Shown piece by piece: positions 35,350 through 45,615 of a stretch of DNA of 64,000 nucleotides. The first letter of the stretch is position 1. Each line of letters opens with the position of its first letter. The position numbers and the translations under genes were made by a program. The stretch spans positions 124,001-188,000 of the forward strand of contig NZ_SDKD01000001.1 of the NCBI RefSeq assembly GCF_004521915.1, in the 5' to 3' direction. The notes under the pieces are model-generated. The model made no database searches and was not told the origin of the DNA. It was given only the letters and a program-made list of their open reading frames with translations. This DNA is from Brevibacillus migulae. Its GTDB lineage: Bacteria; Bacillota; Bacilli; Brevibacillales; Brevibacillaceae.

Positions 35350-36969
35350 ATGCGCAGGAAGCCTTTCAGTAAGCTGCTTCTTTTCTCGATGGCCATCATG
35401 TTGGGGACTTCCATCATGACGCTGCCCACACATGCGGATGCGGCTGCGAAAAAACAGCAGAGCAAACGGTCACATGCCGCAAACGTGGACATCCCGGAAG
35501 AGACCCCGTATGTCAAAAGACAGCTGCGTGCGGCGTGGGTTGCAAGCGTTACCAATATCGACTGGCCTTCCAAAAAGGGGCTGAGCGAAGAGAAGCAAAG
35601 GCAAGAGTTCATCAAGATTTTAGATGAATCCAAAGAGATGGGCATGAACGCGGTCATCGTCCAGATCCGCCCAACCTCGGACTCCTTTTATCCCTCGAAA
35701 TACATGCCATGGTCGGAATATTTGACCGGTACGCAAGGAAAATCCCCAGGATACGACCCGCTCGAATTTATGATCAAGGAAGCACACAGGCGCAATCTGG
35801 AGTTCCATGCCTGGTTCAACCCATATCGCATCAGCATGAAGGCGGATCTGAATGCGCTCGTGGAGGACCACCCGGCGAGACAGCATCCGGAGTGGGTGGT
35901 CAGCTATGGCGGCAAGCTGTATTACAATCCGGGCATACCAGAAGCAAAGGATTTCGTGATCAAGGCCATCATGGAAGCGGTGGAAGAATACGATATCGAT
36001 GCTGTGCATCTGGACGATTATTTTTATCCGTATAAGGTAGCGGGCGAAGAGTTCCAGGACGAAGAGACGTACCAGCGCTATGGAGCCGATAAGTTTGCCG
36101 ACAAAAATGATTGGCGCCGCAACAATATCGATACCTTCGTCAAGGAGCTGTCGGAAGCGATCAAAAAGGAAAAGAAGCACGTCAAATTCGGGATCAGTCC
36201 ATTCGCGGTATGGAGAAACAAAGCGGTTGATGATTCCGGATCGGACACGAAAGCGGGACAAACCACCTATGACGATCTGTACGCCGACACGCGAAAATGG
36301 GTGAGAGAGGAATGGGTCGACTACATTACGCCGCAAATCTATTGGAACTTCGGCTTCGAGCCTGCCGCCTATGAAAAAGTGCTGGACTGGTGGGTGGACG
36401 AGACCGAAGGAAAAGACCTGCATCTCTATGTGGGACAAGCGGTATACAAAATCAACAAAAACAACGAAGCCTGGGAAAACCCCGAAGAAATGCCCAACCA
36501 GCTGAAATACAATGCCACGATTGACCGGGTGAACGGCAGCATGTTCTTCAGCGCCAAGGATCTGCGCAATAATGAACTGGGCTTTACCGATCGCCTGAAA
36601 GAGGATCTCTACAAGCATCCGGCGCTTGTCCCGGCTTCACCGTGGATCGACGACGATGCGCCGAAAAAACCGAAGCTGAAAGAAGCTGAGTGGGAGGACG
36701 ACGGCATCGCTCTGGAGTGGGAAGACCACAAGCAAAACGATGATACCACCTACTATGTAATCTACCGCTTCGCCGGGGACAAAGAGGGAGATCTGGAGGA
36801 CGCTGCGAATATCCTGACGACGGTAAGGAAGACAGGCAAAACCAAGCAAACCTTCGTAGATGAAACCGCCGAAGCCGGAGAAGTATATACGTATGTGATC
36901 ACCTCGGTGAGCAGACTGCATAATGAAAGCGCGGGAAGCAACAGCATCACCGTAAAGAAGGATAAGTAG
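35350..36969 (+). CDS. YngK-like glycoside-hydrolase-like family 10 protein with FN3 domain
   Basis: The 539-residue protein has a signal peptide (about 1-32). The GHL10 (formerly DUF187) barrel covers about 55-430, with RAAWVASVTNIDWPSK, FHAWFNPYRISM, DAVHLDDYFYPY and WVDYITPQIYWNF. A C-terminal fibronectin type III-like module follows (about 440-535). YngK relatives are secreted, and some act on glucuronate-containing or peptidoglycan-related glycans. AGGAAGGGG precedes ATG 35350. It is a single gene closed by a terminator. The catalytic Asp is probably in VHLDDY. The function is inferred from family. Confidence 0.86.
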   Translation: MRRKPFSKLLLFSMAIMLGTSIMTLPTHADAAAKKQQSKRSHAANVDIPEETPYVKRQLRAAWVASVTNIDWPSKKGLSEEKQRQEFIKILDESKEMGMNAVIVQIRPTSDSFYPSKYMPWSEYLTGTQGKSPGYDPLEFMIKEAHRRNLEFHAWFNPYRISMKADLNALVEDHPARQHPEWVVSYGGKLYYNPGIPEAKDFVIKAIMEAVEEYDIDAVHLDDYFYPYKVAGEEFQDEETYQRYGADKFADKNDWRRNNIDTFVKELSEAIKKEKKHVKFGISPFAVWRNKAVDDSGSDTKAGQTTYDDLYADTRKWVREEWVDYITPQIYWNFGFEPAAYEKVLDWWVDETEGKDLHLYVGQAVYKINKNNEAWENPEEMPNQLKYNATIDRVNGSMFFSAKDLRNNELGFTDRLKEDLYKHPALVPASPWIDDDAPKKPKLKEAEWEDDGIALEWEDHKQNDDTTYYVIYRFAGDKEGDLEDAANILTTVRKTGKTKQTFVDETAEAGEVYTYVITSVSRLHNESAGSNSITVKKDK

Positions 36970-36980
36970 AAAGGCTTGCA

Positions 36981-37018
36981 AAGGAGCAGGGTGCCGCCCT
37001 CTGCTCCTTTTGCGTTTT
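36981..37018 (+). terminator. Terminator after yngK-like gene
   Basis: AAGGAGCAG (36981-36989) and CTGCTCCTT (37001-37009) pair, then a T-rich tail. Confidence 0.8.
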
Positions 37019-37078
37019 CAGGAAGCAAAGATTGGTATAATGGTGAAAGATTGCAGGAGAAGAGGAGAGAGATTTGAT

Positions 37079-37726
37079 ATGCGCTATCCCTATGTGCTTT
37101 TTGACCTGGATGGAACCCTGCTGGATACGAATGAGCTCATCTTCCGTTCGTTCGAGCATGTGTTTCAGATTCATTGCCCGAATACATATACACGCGAGGA
37201 CGTACTGGCGAAGTTTGGCCGACCATTGGCAGAGCAGATGGAAGAGTTCGTCCCGGGAAAAGGGGCAGAGCTCGTAAAGACCTATCGGGAATATAACTTT
37301 CAGCAGCATGATGCGTTGGTGCGGTCCTTTCCCGATGTGGAAGAGGAGATCCGCAAGCTGTACGAGGCGGGTGTCAGGCTGGGGGTCGTCACCAGCAAAA
37401 TCCGCAAAACGACGCTAATGGGACTGGAGCTTTGCCGCTTGCTGCCGTATTTTGAGACCATCGTAACCGCAGATGATACGGCGAAGCACAAGCCGCATCC
37501 GGAGCCTGTGCGCAAAGCGATGGAAGCCTTGGGCGCAGATCCTGCCCGGACGCTGATGGTAGGAGACAGCCCGTATGATATCCAGGCGGGACAGGCTGCC
37601 GGGACAGCCGCGGCTATCGTGAAATGGAGCTTGCGGAGCGAAGAGGAGCTGCGATCCTATCAAGCTGACTATCTGGTAACCAGCATGAAGGAGCTTCGTT
37701 CGGTCATTTTGGCGAAAAACGAATAG
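37079..37726 (+). CDS. ppaX: HAD-family pyrophosphatase PpaX-like
   Basis: The 215-residue HAD hydrolase has catalytic DLDGTLLDTN at the N-terminus, motif II VVTSK, motif III lysine in DTAKHKPHPEP and motif IV MVGDSPYDIQAG. Length and sequence fit PpaX, which hydrolyses pyrophosphate released by HPr-Ser phosphorylase and so supports catabolite repression. A role in general phosphoglycolate-type hydrolysis cannot be excluded, since hprK and lgt are not adjacent. GAGGAGAG lies upstream of ATG 37079. Confidence 0.83.
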   Translation: MRYPYVLFDLDGTLLDTNELIFRSFEHVFQIHCPNTYTREDVLAKFGRPLAEQMEEFVPGKGAELVKTYREYNFQQHDALVRSFPDVEEEIRKLYEAGVRLGVVTSKIRKTTLMGLELCRLLPYFETIVTADDTAKHKPHPEPVRKAMEALGADPARTLMVGDSPYDIQAGQAAGTAAAIVKWSLRSEEELRSYQADYLVTSMKELRSVILAKNE

Positions 37727-37845
37727 AATTGGAAAAATAGGTGTTTCCCCCTTGCTAAAAAGTGGAATATACTAGAATCAGATATTTTTACCTATTTTAA
37801 AAAAATCTATACCGACGAAAGACTCAGAAGCAAGGGGGCTTCTTT

Positions 37846-39588
37846 ATGAGAGAATCATTGCTGCGCAAGCTCAACCGCCTTTCACCTCGTAGGCCATTGT
37901 CTTTTTCGTTGAGCCGGAAGATCATTGCCGCCTTTATCATCGTTTCTTTATTGGTAGCGGTTACAAGCGGATTATCCTTCGTTTTTATCAAAAAAATTGA
38001 TTCTACCTACTTAAGCGTTTTGAATGAGAACGCTGTCATGCTGAATCAGGCGGCGGACGTTCAATCGTACACCCAGCTGCAGAACAGCATGCTGTTCAGC
38101 TATTTGGTCGATCCGGCCAAGGAAAAAGAGGAGCAGCTGCTTGCGGCCAATAAACAGCTGGCTGCCATCTTGAAAGAGCTGCAGGGGCAAAACAGCGGGA
38201 GCGAAATGGAAAGCGATATCAATCAGATGATCGAATCCAACGAAACGTTTGCCCGCCTGGTGACGAAGGTGACGGATTACATGAATCGCAATCAGCCGGA
38301 TCTGGCGAAGTCGGAGGCCATGCTCTGGTCGGTTCCTGCGACGGAAACGCTGACCAAGACGTCCGCAAAGATTCAGGAGCTCCAGAAAAAGATCATGGCG
38401 GATAAAATGGCTGACAGTCAGACACTTGTCTTGACCATTTTAACGACATTGATCGCCGTAAGCCTGGTTGCATTGGCTTTGGCGATCGGGATCGGCATCG
38501 TGCTGTCGCGCATGATCGTGAAGCCGATGCGGACGATGGTGCAGGCGGCGGGGCGGATTGCCGACTGTGACCTTACCTTTGCCGATGTCCATGTGGCGAA
38601 TCGGGATGAGCTGCGGGATTTGGCGACAGCGTTTAACCGGATGAAAGCGAATTTGCATCAGATGATCAGCGAAGTGGGCGCGCATTCGGATCAAGTAGCG
38701 GCATCGGCCGTGCAGCTGAGCGCCAGCTCCGGGCAAGTCAGCGAATCATTGGAGCAAGTCACCGCGATCATCCAGGATATCTCGATCGGTACACAGGAGC
38801 AAGTGCGCAGTGTGCATCAAGGCGTATCGATCATTGAAGAAATGTCTTCAGCCGTAGGAGAGATCGCTACCGTTACCCAATCGGCAGATATGAAATCGGT
38901 TCACGCGTTGGAAGCTGCCGCGGCGGGGAATGAAGCCATCAGGGTCGCAGTCGGGCAGATGAATTCCATCCAGAAGAAAATGAGTGAGCTGTCCGAATCC
39001 GTTCAGCGCCTGGGCAGCAGCTCCGACCAGATCGTCAAGACGGTTGATGTGATCACCAATATCGCCAAACAGACCAACCTGCTGGCGCTGAATGCATCGA
39101 TCGAAGCGGCGAGAGCAGGGGAATCGGGGAAAGGATTTGCCGTGGTGGCAGATGAGGTGCGCAAGCTTTCCCAGTTGACCTCGGAAGCGGCCGATGAAGT
39201 GGGTAGATTAATCTCCGGCATAAGAGCAGAGACGGCGGATGTGGTGATTTCTACGGAAGATGGCAAAAAGGAAGTAAGCACCGGGATCAGCGTTGTCGGA
39301 CAAGCCGGCGAGGCCTTCCAGCGAATCCAGTCTGCTGTCAATGAAGTCGCGGATCAGATACGGAAGGTGTCGGCCCAATCCAAGGAAATCGCCAGCGAAT
39401 CGAAAACGGCGGTTGCGGCGATTCGCTCCATTGACACGGTGGCACTGGAAATGGCGTCGTCCACCCAGCATGTGTCACGGAATGTGGAAACGCAAAATGC
39501 CAGCATGGAGGAAATTGTGGCTTCCTCCGCCGTATTGAGCACGATGGCGGAAGAATTGCAAGGATTGATCGGCAGGTTTAAGGTGTAA
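37846..39588 (+). CDS. Methyl-accepting chemotaxis protein
   Basis: This is a 580-residue transmembrane chemoreceptor. A first helix (about 23-45) and a 4HB-type extracellular bundle are followed by a second helix (about 190-215; VLTILTTLIAVSLVALALAI). A HAMP domain and a long coiled-coil signalling domain come next, with the conserved hairpin tip ITNIAKQTNLLALNASIEAA. AAGGGGG precedes the ATG. No chemotaxis kinase or ligand-binding partner is near, so the ligand is unknown. Confidence 0.9.
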   Translation: MRESLLRKLNRLSPRRPLSFSLSRKIIAAFIIVSLLVAVTSGLSFVFIKKIDSTYLSVLNENAVMLNQAADVQSYTQLQNSMLFSYLVDPAKEKEEQLLAANKQLAAILKELQGQNSGSEMESDINQMIESNETFARLVTKVTDYMNRNQPDLAKSEAMLWSVPATETLTKTSAKIQELQKKIMADKMADSQTLVLTILTTLIAVSLVALALAIGIGIVLSRMIVKPMRTMVQAAGRIADCDLTFADVHVANRDELRDLATAFNRMKANLHQMISEVGAHSDQVAASAVQLSASSGQVSESLEQVTAIIQDISIGTQEQVRSVHQGVSIIEEMSSAVGEIATVTQSADMKSVHALEAAAAGNEAIRVAVGQMNSIQKKMSELSESVQRLGSSSDQIVKTVDVITNIAKQTNLLALNASIEAARAGESGKGFAVVADEVRKLSQLTSEAADEVGRLISGIRAETADVVISTEDGKKEVSTGISVVGQAGEAFQRIQSAVNEVADQIRKVSAQSKEIASESKTAVAAIRSIDTVALEMASSTQHVSRNVETQNASMEEIVASSAVLSTMAEELQGLIGRFKV

Positions 39589-39630
39589 CAGAGCGTCGGC
39601 TCCGTCGGTACAGACGGGGCTGTTTTTTTC
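39589..39630 (+). terminator. Terminator after chemoreceptor
   Basis: CCGTC (39602-39606) and GACGG (39613-39617) lie within a longer imperfect stem and are followed by seven T. Confidence 0.7.
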
Positions 39631-39689
39631 TTTCATGCACTCCACAAGCTTGGTGTATGATGAAGCCATGAAGGGAGAGAAATGTACGG

Positions 39690-40904
39690 ATGGAAAAAGA
39701 GCAGCTTTCTTCCCAAAGCAGGCCGGCTAGCAAGCTGCGTGCTTTAGCGGAAGTTTTGGGCGTATCCACCAGACTGGGCTTGACCTCTTTTGGCGGGCCG
39801 ACCGCCCATCTGGGATACTTTTTCGAAGAATATGTGCGGCGGAGAAAATGGCTGGATGAGCGCAGCTATGCCGATCTGGTCGCGTTATGCCAGTTTTTGC
39901 CGGGGCCCGCGAGCAGCCAGGTAGGGATTGGCATCGGGGTCATCCGGGCTGGACTGCTGGGAGGGCTTGTCGCATGGGCAGGCTTTACGCTCCCGTCTGT
40001 CATCGCCCTCATCTGCTTTGCGTTCTTTCTGCAAGATATGGATGTGGCTGGAGCTGGCTGGGTTCATGGCTTGAAAATCGTAGCGGTTGCGATCGTCGCC
40101 CAAGCGATTTTGGGGATGGGAAAAACGCTGACGCCAGATCGAAAGCGCCTGGCGATCGCTTTGGTCGCAGCAACCTTTACTCTGCTATGGCAATCGGCCA
40201 TCAGCCAGATCGTGATTGTACTGCTTGCGGGAGCCGCTGGCATGATACTGTATCGTCGGGAATCGATACCTGAGGCACCGAACCTGTCTGTACCGGTGGG
40301 CAGGGGAGTTGCGATCGGGGCATTTGGCCTGTTTGTCGCTTTGCTGATCGCTCTGCCGCTGTTGCGGGAAATGACAGCTGTAGCCTGGATTCCGCTGATT
40401 GACAGCCTGTACCGGGCGGGATCTCTGGTATTCGGTGGGGGGCATGTGCTGCTGCCGATGCTGGAGCGAGAAGTCGTGCCGCTCGGATGGATCAGCCGCG
40501 AAGATTTTCTGGCGGGCTACGGAGCGGCGCAAGCTGTACCAGGACCGTTGTTTACCTTCACCGCTTATTTGGGAGCCATGTCAGGCGGGATCGCGGGTGG
40601 AGTCATCGCGACTGTTGCCATCTTTTTGCCTGCCTTTTTGTTGATTATCGGGGCCTTGCCGTTTTGGAATCAGCTGCGCAGGAACAAGTTCATCCAAGGT
40701 GCTTTGATGGGCATCAACGCGGCAGTGGTGGGAATCCTGCTGGCGGCATGGTATAACCCGCTCTGGACGACAGCGATCCTGAGCCCTGGTGACTTCGCGT
40801 TGGCCGCGATCCTGGTTTCAATGCTGGTGTTTTGGAAGCTGCCGCCTTGGGTTGTGGTGATCGCAGGAGCCTTGGGTGGGAGTGTTCTGAATTTTGTGAG
40901 TTAG
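39690..40904 (+). CDS. chrA: Chromate transporter ChrA family
   Basis: This is a 404-residue integral membrane protein of the CHR family with two homologous halves. The family signature SFGGPTAHLGYFFEEYV occurs in the first half, and FGGGHVLLPMLEREVV in the second. LCQFLPGPASSQVGI and GAAQAVPGPLFTFTAYLGA are the paired conserved loops. Such proteins export chromate, probably by anion or proton exchange; many homologues are untested for chromate. AAGGGAGAG precedes ATG 39690. Confidence 0.9.
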   Translation: MEKEQLSSQSRPASKLRALAEVLGVSTRLGLTSFGGPTAHLGYFFEEYVRRRKWLDERSYADLVALCQFLPGPASSQVGIGIGVIRAGLLGGLVAWAGFTLPSVIALICFAFFLQDMDVAGAGWVHGLKIVAVAIVAQAILGMGKTLTPDRKRLAIALVAATFTLLWQSAISQIVIVLLAGAAGMILYRRESIPEAPNLSVPVGRGVAIGAFGLFVALLIALPLLREMTAVAWIPLIDSLYRAGSLVFGGGHVLLPMLEREVVPLGWISREDFLAGYGAAQAVPGPLFTFTAYLGAMSGGIAGGVIATVAIFLPAFLLIIGALPFWNQLRRNKFIQGALMGINAAVVGILLAAWYNPLWTTAILSPGDFALAAILVSMLVFWKLPPWVVVIAGALGGSVLNFVS

Positions 40905-40907
40905 CGG

Positions 40908-40955
40908 TTGCGGCGGAGAGAACATGTGTCCAAAACTCCGCTTCATCCTCCGCTA
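40908..40955 (+). repeat. Dispersed GC-rich repeat, copy A
   Basis: The segment begins four bases after the chrA stop. It is about 80 percent identical by eye to 56065-56110; both share a purine-rich start, CATGT near the middle and AACTCCGCTTCAT. Complementary GGCGGAG and CTCCGC parts allow a hairpin. Confidence 0.6.
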
Positions 40956-41035
40956 GGCTTGGCTGCGCAGGTGCTCCGGCTGCCGATTTAGAAATTTAAA
41001 AAGCTTCGAATAACAATAACAGATCAGGGGGAAAA

Positions 41036-41254
41036 TTGTTGAAAGTCATTCGCGTCCAATTTTCGGTCAGTGGACAAAACCTACGCTCTCAAAAAGCTGT
41101 GGAACGATTAGGGGCAGTCAAGGAAGGAACGTTTCGCAAGCACAGGATCAAGCCGGATGGGACCATTCACGACAATGTGTTTTTTAGCATTGTCGATACC
41201 GAGTGGGATATGGTGAAGCAGAACCTGGTTGCTCTCTTAGAAAAGCAATATTGA
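41036..41254 (+). pseudogene. C-terminal remnant of a GNAT acetyltransferase
   Basis: The 72-residue frame matches only the last part of RimJ/RimL-type GNAT acetyltransferases. The hallmark NLRSQKAVERLGAVKEG (acetyl-CoA-binding end) and a typical C-terminus are present. The first 100 or so residues, including the main acetyl-CoA loop, are missing. The DNA upstream is a dispersed repeat, not coding sequence. Two adjacent TTG codons follow GGGGGAAA, so a short peptide could still be made, but it could not be an active acetyltransferase. Confidence 0.75.
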
Positions 41255-41305
41255 AAATTTCACTATCAAAACGAAAGTCAAATGGATGATTCCGATAGCC
41301 TGGTT

Positions 41306-41343
41306 AAGCTCCGCCCAAAAGATGTGGCGGAGCTTCGTTTGTT
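41306..41343 (+). terminator. Terminator after the GNAT remnant
   Basis: A perfect ten-base stem AAGCTCCGCC (41306-41315) and GGCGGAGCTT (41326-41335) is followed by a T-rich tail. The rest of 41255-41525 shows no further feature. Confidence 0.8.
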
Positions 41344-41351
41344 TACAATGA

Positions 41352-42968
<1,617 letters not shown>

Positions 42969-42985
42969 GTGTACGTCCAGCAGTC

Positions 42986-43867
42986 TTATTTCCCCAACCG
43001 CCACATCTTCCGAAACTGGTGTGGCGTCATATCCACACGCTGCTTGAACAGATTGATAAAATGGCTGACATTGTCGATCCCTACCGCGGATGCAATCTGC
43101 GCAGTCGTAAGCTCGGAATACATCAGCAGTTCCTTGGCGGCCGTGATCCTGCGTGTGATCAGATATTCGTTCGGTGTGAAGCCTGTATATTTCTTGAATT
43201 CCCTGGCAAAGTGAAACTTGCTGATGGCGGAATTCCGAGCCAGCTGGTCCAGGGAGATTTTTTCCGGGAATCGTTTATCCAGATCGCGCAGCACCGCCTC
43301 CAGATAAGGAGGAATCGGTGCGCCTGCAGGGGTGTGGTGGGCACTGGCAGCAAGCAGGATTTCGGTGAGCAGCTGGACCAACAGCTGGGAGGATATGGCT
43401 TCCGTACGGATATCTGGCTGGCGGTGGACTTCGATCAGCTGGCGGATCAGCGGAACAATCGTCTCGTCCCCGTTCTCCATCGTAAGAACGGGGCTTTCGT
43501 ATTTGCCGAATTGCTCAAAATAGCCGCGGCTGCTGCTGCCGTTAAAGTGAACCCAGGCCATCTCCCACAGCTCTTGTTCATCTGTCTTGTAATATTGATA
43601 CTCCATGCAATCGATGAAAAAGAGCTGGCCGGGGCGGAGGTCATGCCACTTACCCCGGTAGTGCAATGAGCCTCTGCCTGAAATCGTATAGACCACGAGA
43701 TAAGAGTGGAGATGCTCGCGCTCGGTGTAATACTCCGCTTGTGTCCGAAAATAACCGACCTCCTGCACATAGTAGAAGACCGACTTGGCGGGCAGGCTCG
43801 GGGTCGCAATGATCCGAATGGAATCCGCGCTCCAGGCGTGCGATGCTCTCTCGGTATAGGCTTTCAT
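42986..43867 (-). CDS. AraC-family sugar regulator with cupin-like sensor
   Basis: The 293-residue protein has an N-terminal AraC-ligand cupin (about 25-150; GRGSLHYRGKWHDLRPGQLF). The C-terminal double helix-turn-helix covers about 190-290 (ISLDQLARNSAISKFHFAREF and IASAVGIDNVSHFINLF). The ATG at 43867 has GAGAGG eight bases upstream; GTG 43876 is possible. It is divergent from the isomerase-like gene, and a 17-base direct repeat with 21-base period lies between them, as expected for an AraC operator. It probably activates the isomerase or rhamnose genes; the inducer is unproven. Confidence 0.87.
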   Translation of the reverse strand: MKAYTERASHAWSADSIRIIATPSLPAKSVFYYVQEVGYFRTQAEYYTEREHLHSYLVVYTISGRGSLHYRGKWHDLRPGQLFFIDCMEYQYYKTDEQELWEMAWVHFNGSSSRGYFEQFGKYESPVLTMENGDETIVPLIRQLIEVHRQPDIRTEAISSQLLVQLLTEILLAASAHHTPAGAPIPPYLEAVLRDLDKRFPEKISLDQLARNSAISKFHFAREFKKYTGFTPNEYLITRRITAAKELLMYSELTTAQIASAVGIDNVSHFINLFKQRVDMTPHQFRKMWRLGK

Positions 43868-43883
43868 CGACTTCACCTCTCAG

Positions 43884-43921
43884 CAAGATCCTGTGATGAA
43901 TCAACAAGATCCTTGGATGAT
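43884..43921 (+). promoter_or_regulatory. AraC-type tandem operator
   Basis: CAAGATCCTGTGATGAA (43884-43900) and CAAGATCCTTGGATGAT (43905-43921) are direct repeats exactly 21 bases apart. This is the spacing of AraC/RhaS half-sites. The downstream copy reaches the -35 region of the plus-strand promoter. Confidence 0.65.
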
Positions 43922-43929
43922 CCCTTTAT

Positions 43930-43943
43930 TGTAAGCGATTACA
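43930..43943 (+). promoter_or_regulatory. Consensus cre site in the isomerase promoter
   Basis: TGTAAGCGATTACA fits TGWNANCGNTNWCA at every position and overlaps a TACAAT -10-like box (43940-43945). CcpA binding here would repress the gene during growth on preferred sugars. Confidence 0.75.
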
Positions 43944-43989
43944 ATAGGATCATAAAGTTATGATTTTTGTGAAAAAGGGGTGGATACCT

Positions 43990-45492
43990 ATGAGGCAATT
44001 GGCGGCAATCAAACCAGCGAAAAAGGCGCGGATCGGTCTGTATACGATCGGTCTGCAGGTGTATTGGAACCAGTTTCCCGGCTTGCGCGAGCGGCTCCTG
44101 GAATACGGACGTTTTCTGGAAAAGCAGATGTCCGCTTTTGGCGAAGTGTTTTTTTATGGACTGGTCGATTCGGAAACCGCGGGGAGACATGCGGGTCAAT
44201 GGTTCAATGCCCAGGATGTCGACTTGATCTTCTGCCACTCCGGGACATACTGTACGAGCTCTGCAGTACTTCCGGTCCACCAAATCTGCAAGGCTCCGGT
44301 CGTCGTGCTGAATCTGCAGCCCACCGCCCGCATTGATTATGACCGGACGACGACAGGGGAATGGCTGGCCCACTGCGGAGCTTGTCCAGTGCCGGAGATA
44401 TCCAATGCCTTCAACCGGGCGAACATACCGTTTCGCGTAGTCAATGGGCTGTTAGGACTCGACTATACCCCGGCCATTTCGCTGACCGATGAACATACGA
44501 AAGGGCGAAAAGAAGCGGTGCAAGCATGGAGCAGCATCGAGGAGTGGATTCGTGCGGCCTCAGTGCCAAGAATGTTGCGGCATAGTCGTTTTGGCTTTCT
44601 CGGCAATACGTACAGCGGCATGCTCGACATGTACAGCGACTTTACGATGATTCAGGCACAGACCGGGCTTCATGTCGAGGTATTGGAGATGTGTGATCTT
44701 GCCCGGCTGTTGCGGGATGTGACCGAGAGCGAAGTGAAGGCAAAGCTGGAGGAAATTGAGGAAATGTTCCTCATCAGTGACGATTCCCCAGCAGATCCGA
44801 TCGCGCGAAAACCGACCCCGGAGCAGCTCGCGTGGTCCTGCAAGGTAGCGGCAGCACAAGAAAAAATGGTGCGTGAATACGATCTCGACGCCTTGACCTA
44901 CTATTATCACGGGGCGCCGGGAAGCGAGTATGAAAACATTCAGAGCGGCTTTATTGTCGGACATTCCTTGCTGACCGCCCGCGGCATTCCATGCTCCGGA
45001 GAAGGAGATCTGAAAACGGCTGTTGCCATGAAAATCTGCGACACATTGGGGATCGGCGGCAGCTTTTCGGAGATCGTCGTGGTTGATTACGACGATGAAA
45101 CGATTCTGCTTGGTCATGATGGTCCTTTCCATATCGCCATTGCGGAAGGCAAGCCTATCCTGCGAGGTATGGGGCTGTACCACGGAAAGCAAGGCACAGG
45201 CGTATCGGTGGAGGCAAAAGTGAAAACAGGTCCGGTCACGACGGTGAATGTCACCCAGACTGTTGAGGGCAAGCTGAAGCTGATCATCAGCGAGGGCGAA
45301 TCAACAGGTGGGCCAATCATGAAAATCGGCAACACCCAGACCCCTGTCAAATTCAAAAAGCATCCCGATGACTATATGGAGCAGTGGTTCAGGGAAGCAC
45401 CGACCCATCATTGTGCCATGGCGATCGGACATCAGGCTGGTCTGCTGCAAAAGGTAAGCGATTTGCTGAATGTTCATCAAGTAACTTTGTAA
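43990..45492 (+). CDS. L-fucose/L-arabinose isomerase-family protein
   Basis: The 500-residue protein resembles the three-domain fucose/arabinose isomerase fold. GEGDLKTAVAMKICDTLGIG is close to the AraA metal-site region, and an N-terminal segment IFCHSGTYCTSSAVLP recalls the substrate-binding domain. It is not a clear orthologue of AraA or FucI. ATG 43990 follows AAAGGGGTGG. Because rhaI is present downstream, this is a second putative aldose-ketose isomerase in the same island. It may handle another sugar released with rhamnose, but the substrate is unknown. Confidence 0.75.
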   Translation: MRQLAAIKPAKKARIGLYTIGLQVYWNQFPGLRERLLEYGRFLEKQMSAFGEVFFYGLVDSETAGRHAGQWFNAQDVDLIFCHSGTYCTSSAVLPVHQICKAPVVVLNLQPTARIDYDRTTTGEWLAHCGACPVPEISNAFNRANIPFRVVNGLLGLDYTPAISLTDEHTKGRKEAVQAWSSIEEWIRAASVPRMLRHSRFGFLGNTYSGMLDMYSDFTMIQAQTGLHVEVLEMCDLARLLRDVTESEVKAKLEEIEEMFLISDDSPADPIARKPTPEQLAWSCKVAAAQEKMVREYDLDALTYYYHGAPGSEYENIQSGFIVGHSLLTARGIPCSGEGDLKTAVAMKICDTLGIGGSFSEIVVVDYDDETILLGHDGPFHIAIAEGKPILRGMGLYHGKQGTGVSVEAKVKTGPVTTVNVTQTVEGKLKLIISEGESTGGPIMKIGNTQTPVKFKKHPDDYMEQWFREAPTHHCAMAIGHQAGLLQKVSDLLNVHQVTL

Positions 45493-45539
45493 AAAACACA
45501 GAAAAACAAAAAAACAATAACAAAAACAAAAATAGATAC

Positions 45540-45568
45540 TGTACAAAATAAAAATAACCAAATATAAT
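45540..45568 (+). promoter_or_regulatory. Promoter of the rhaEW operon in an A-rich leader
   Basis: TGTACA (45540-45545) and TATAAT (45563-45568) are spaced 17 bases. The surrounding stretch 45493-45600 is extremely A-rich and T-poor on the plus strand. No terminator separates it from the preceding isomerase gene. Confidence 0.55.
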
Positions 45569-45615
45569 CAAAACTATAAAAAGACTGAATTGAGGGAATA
45601 TTCAGGAGGTAAACC

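Noticed and set aside
35620..36618. 332-codon frame antisense to the YngK-like gene
   Set aside because: Shadow of a well-supported secreted glycosidase.
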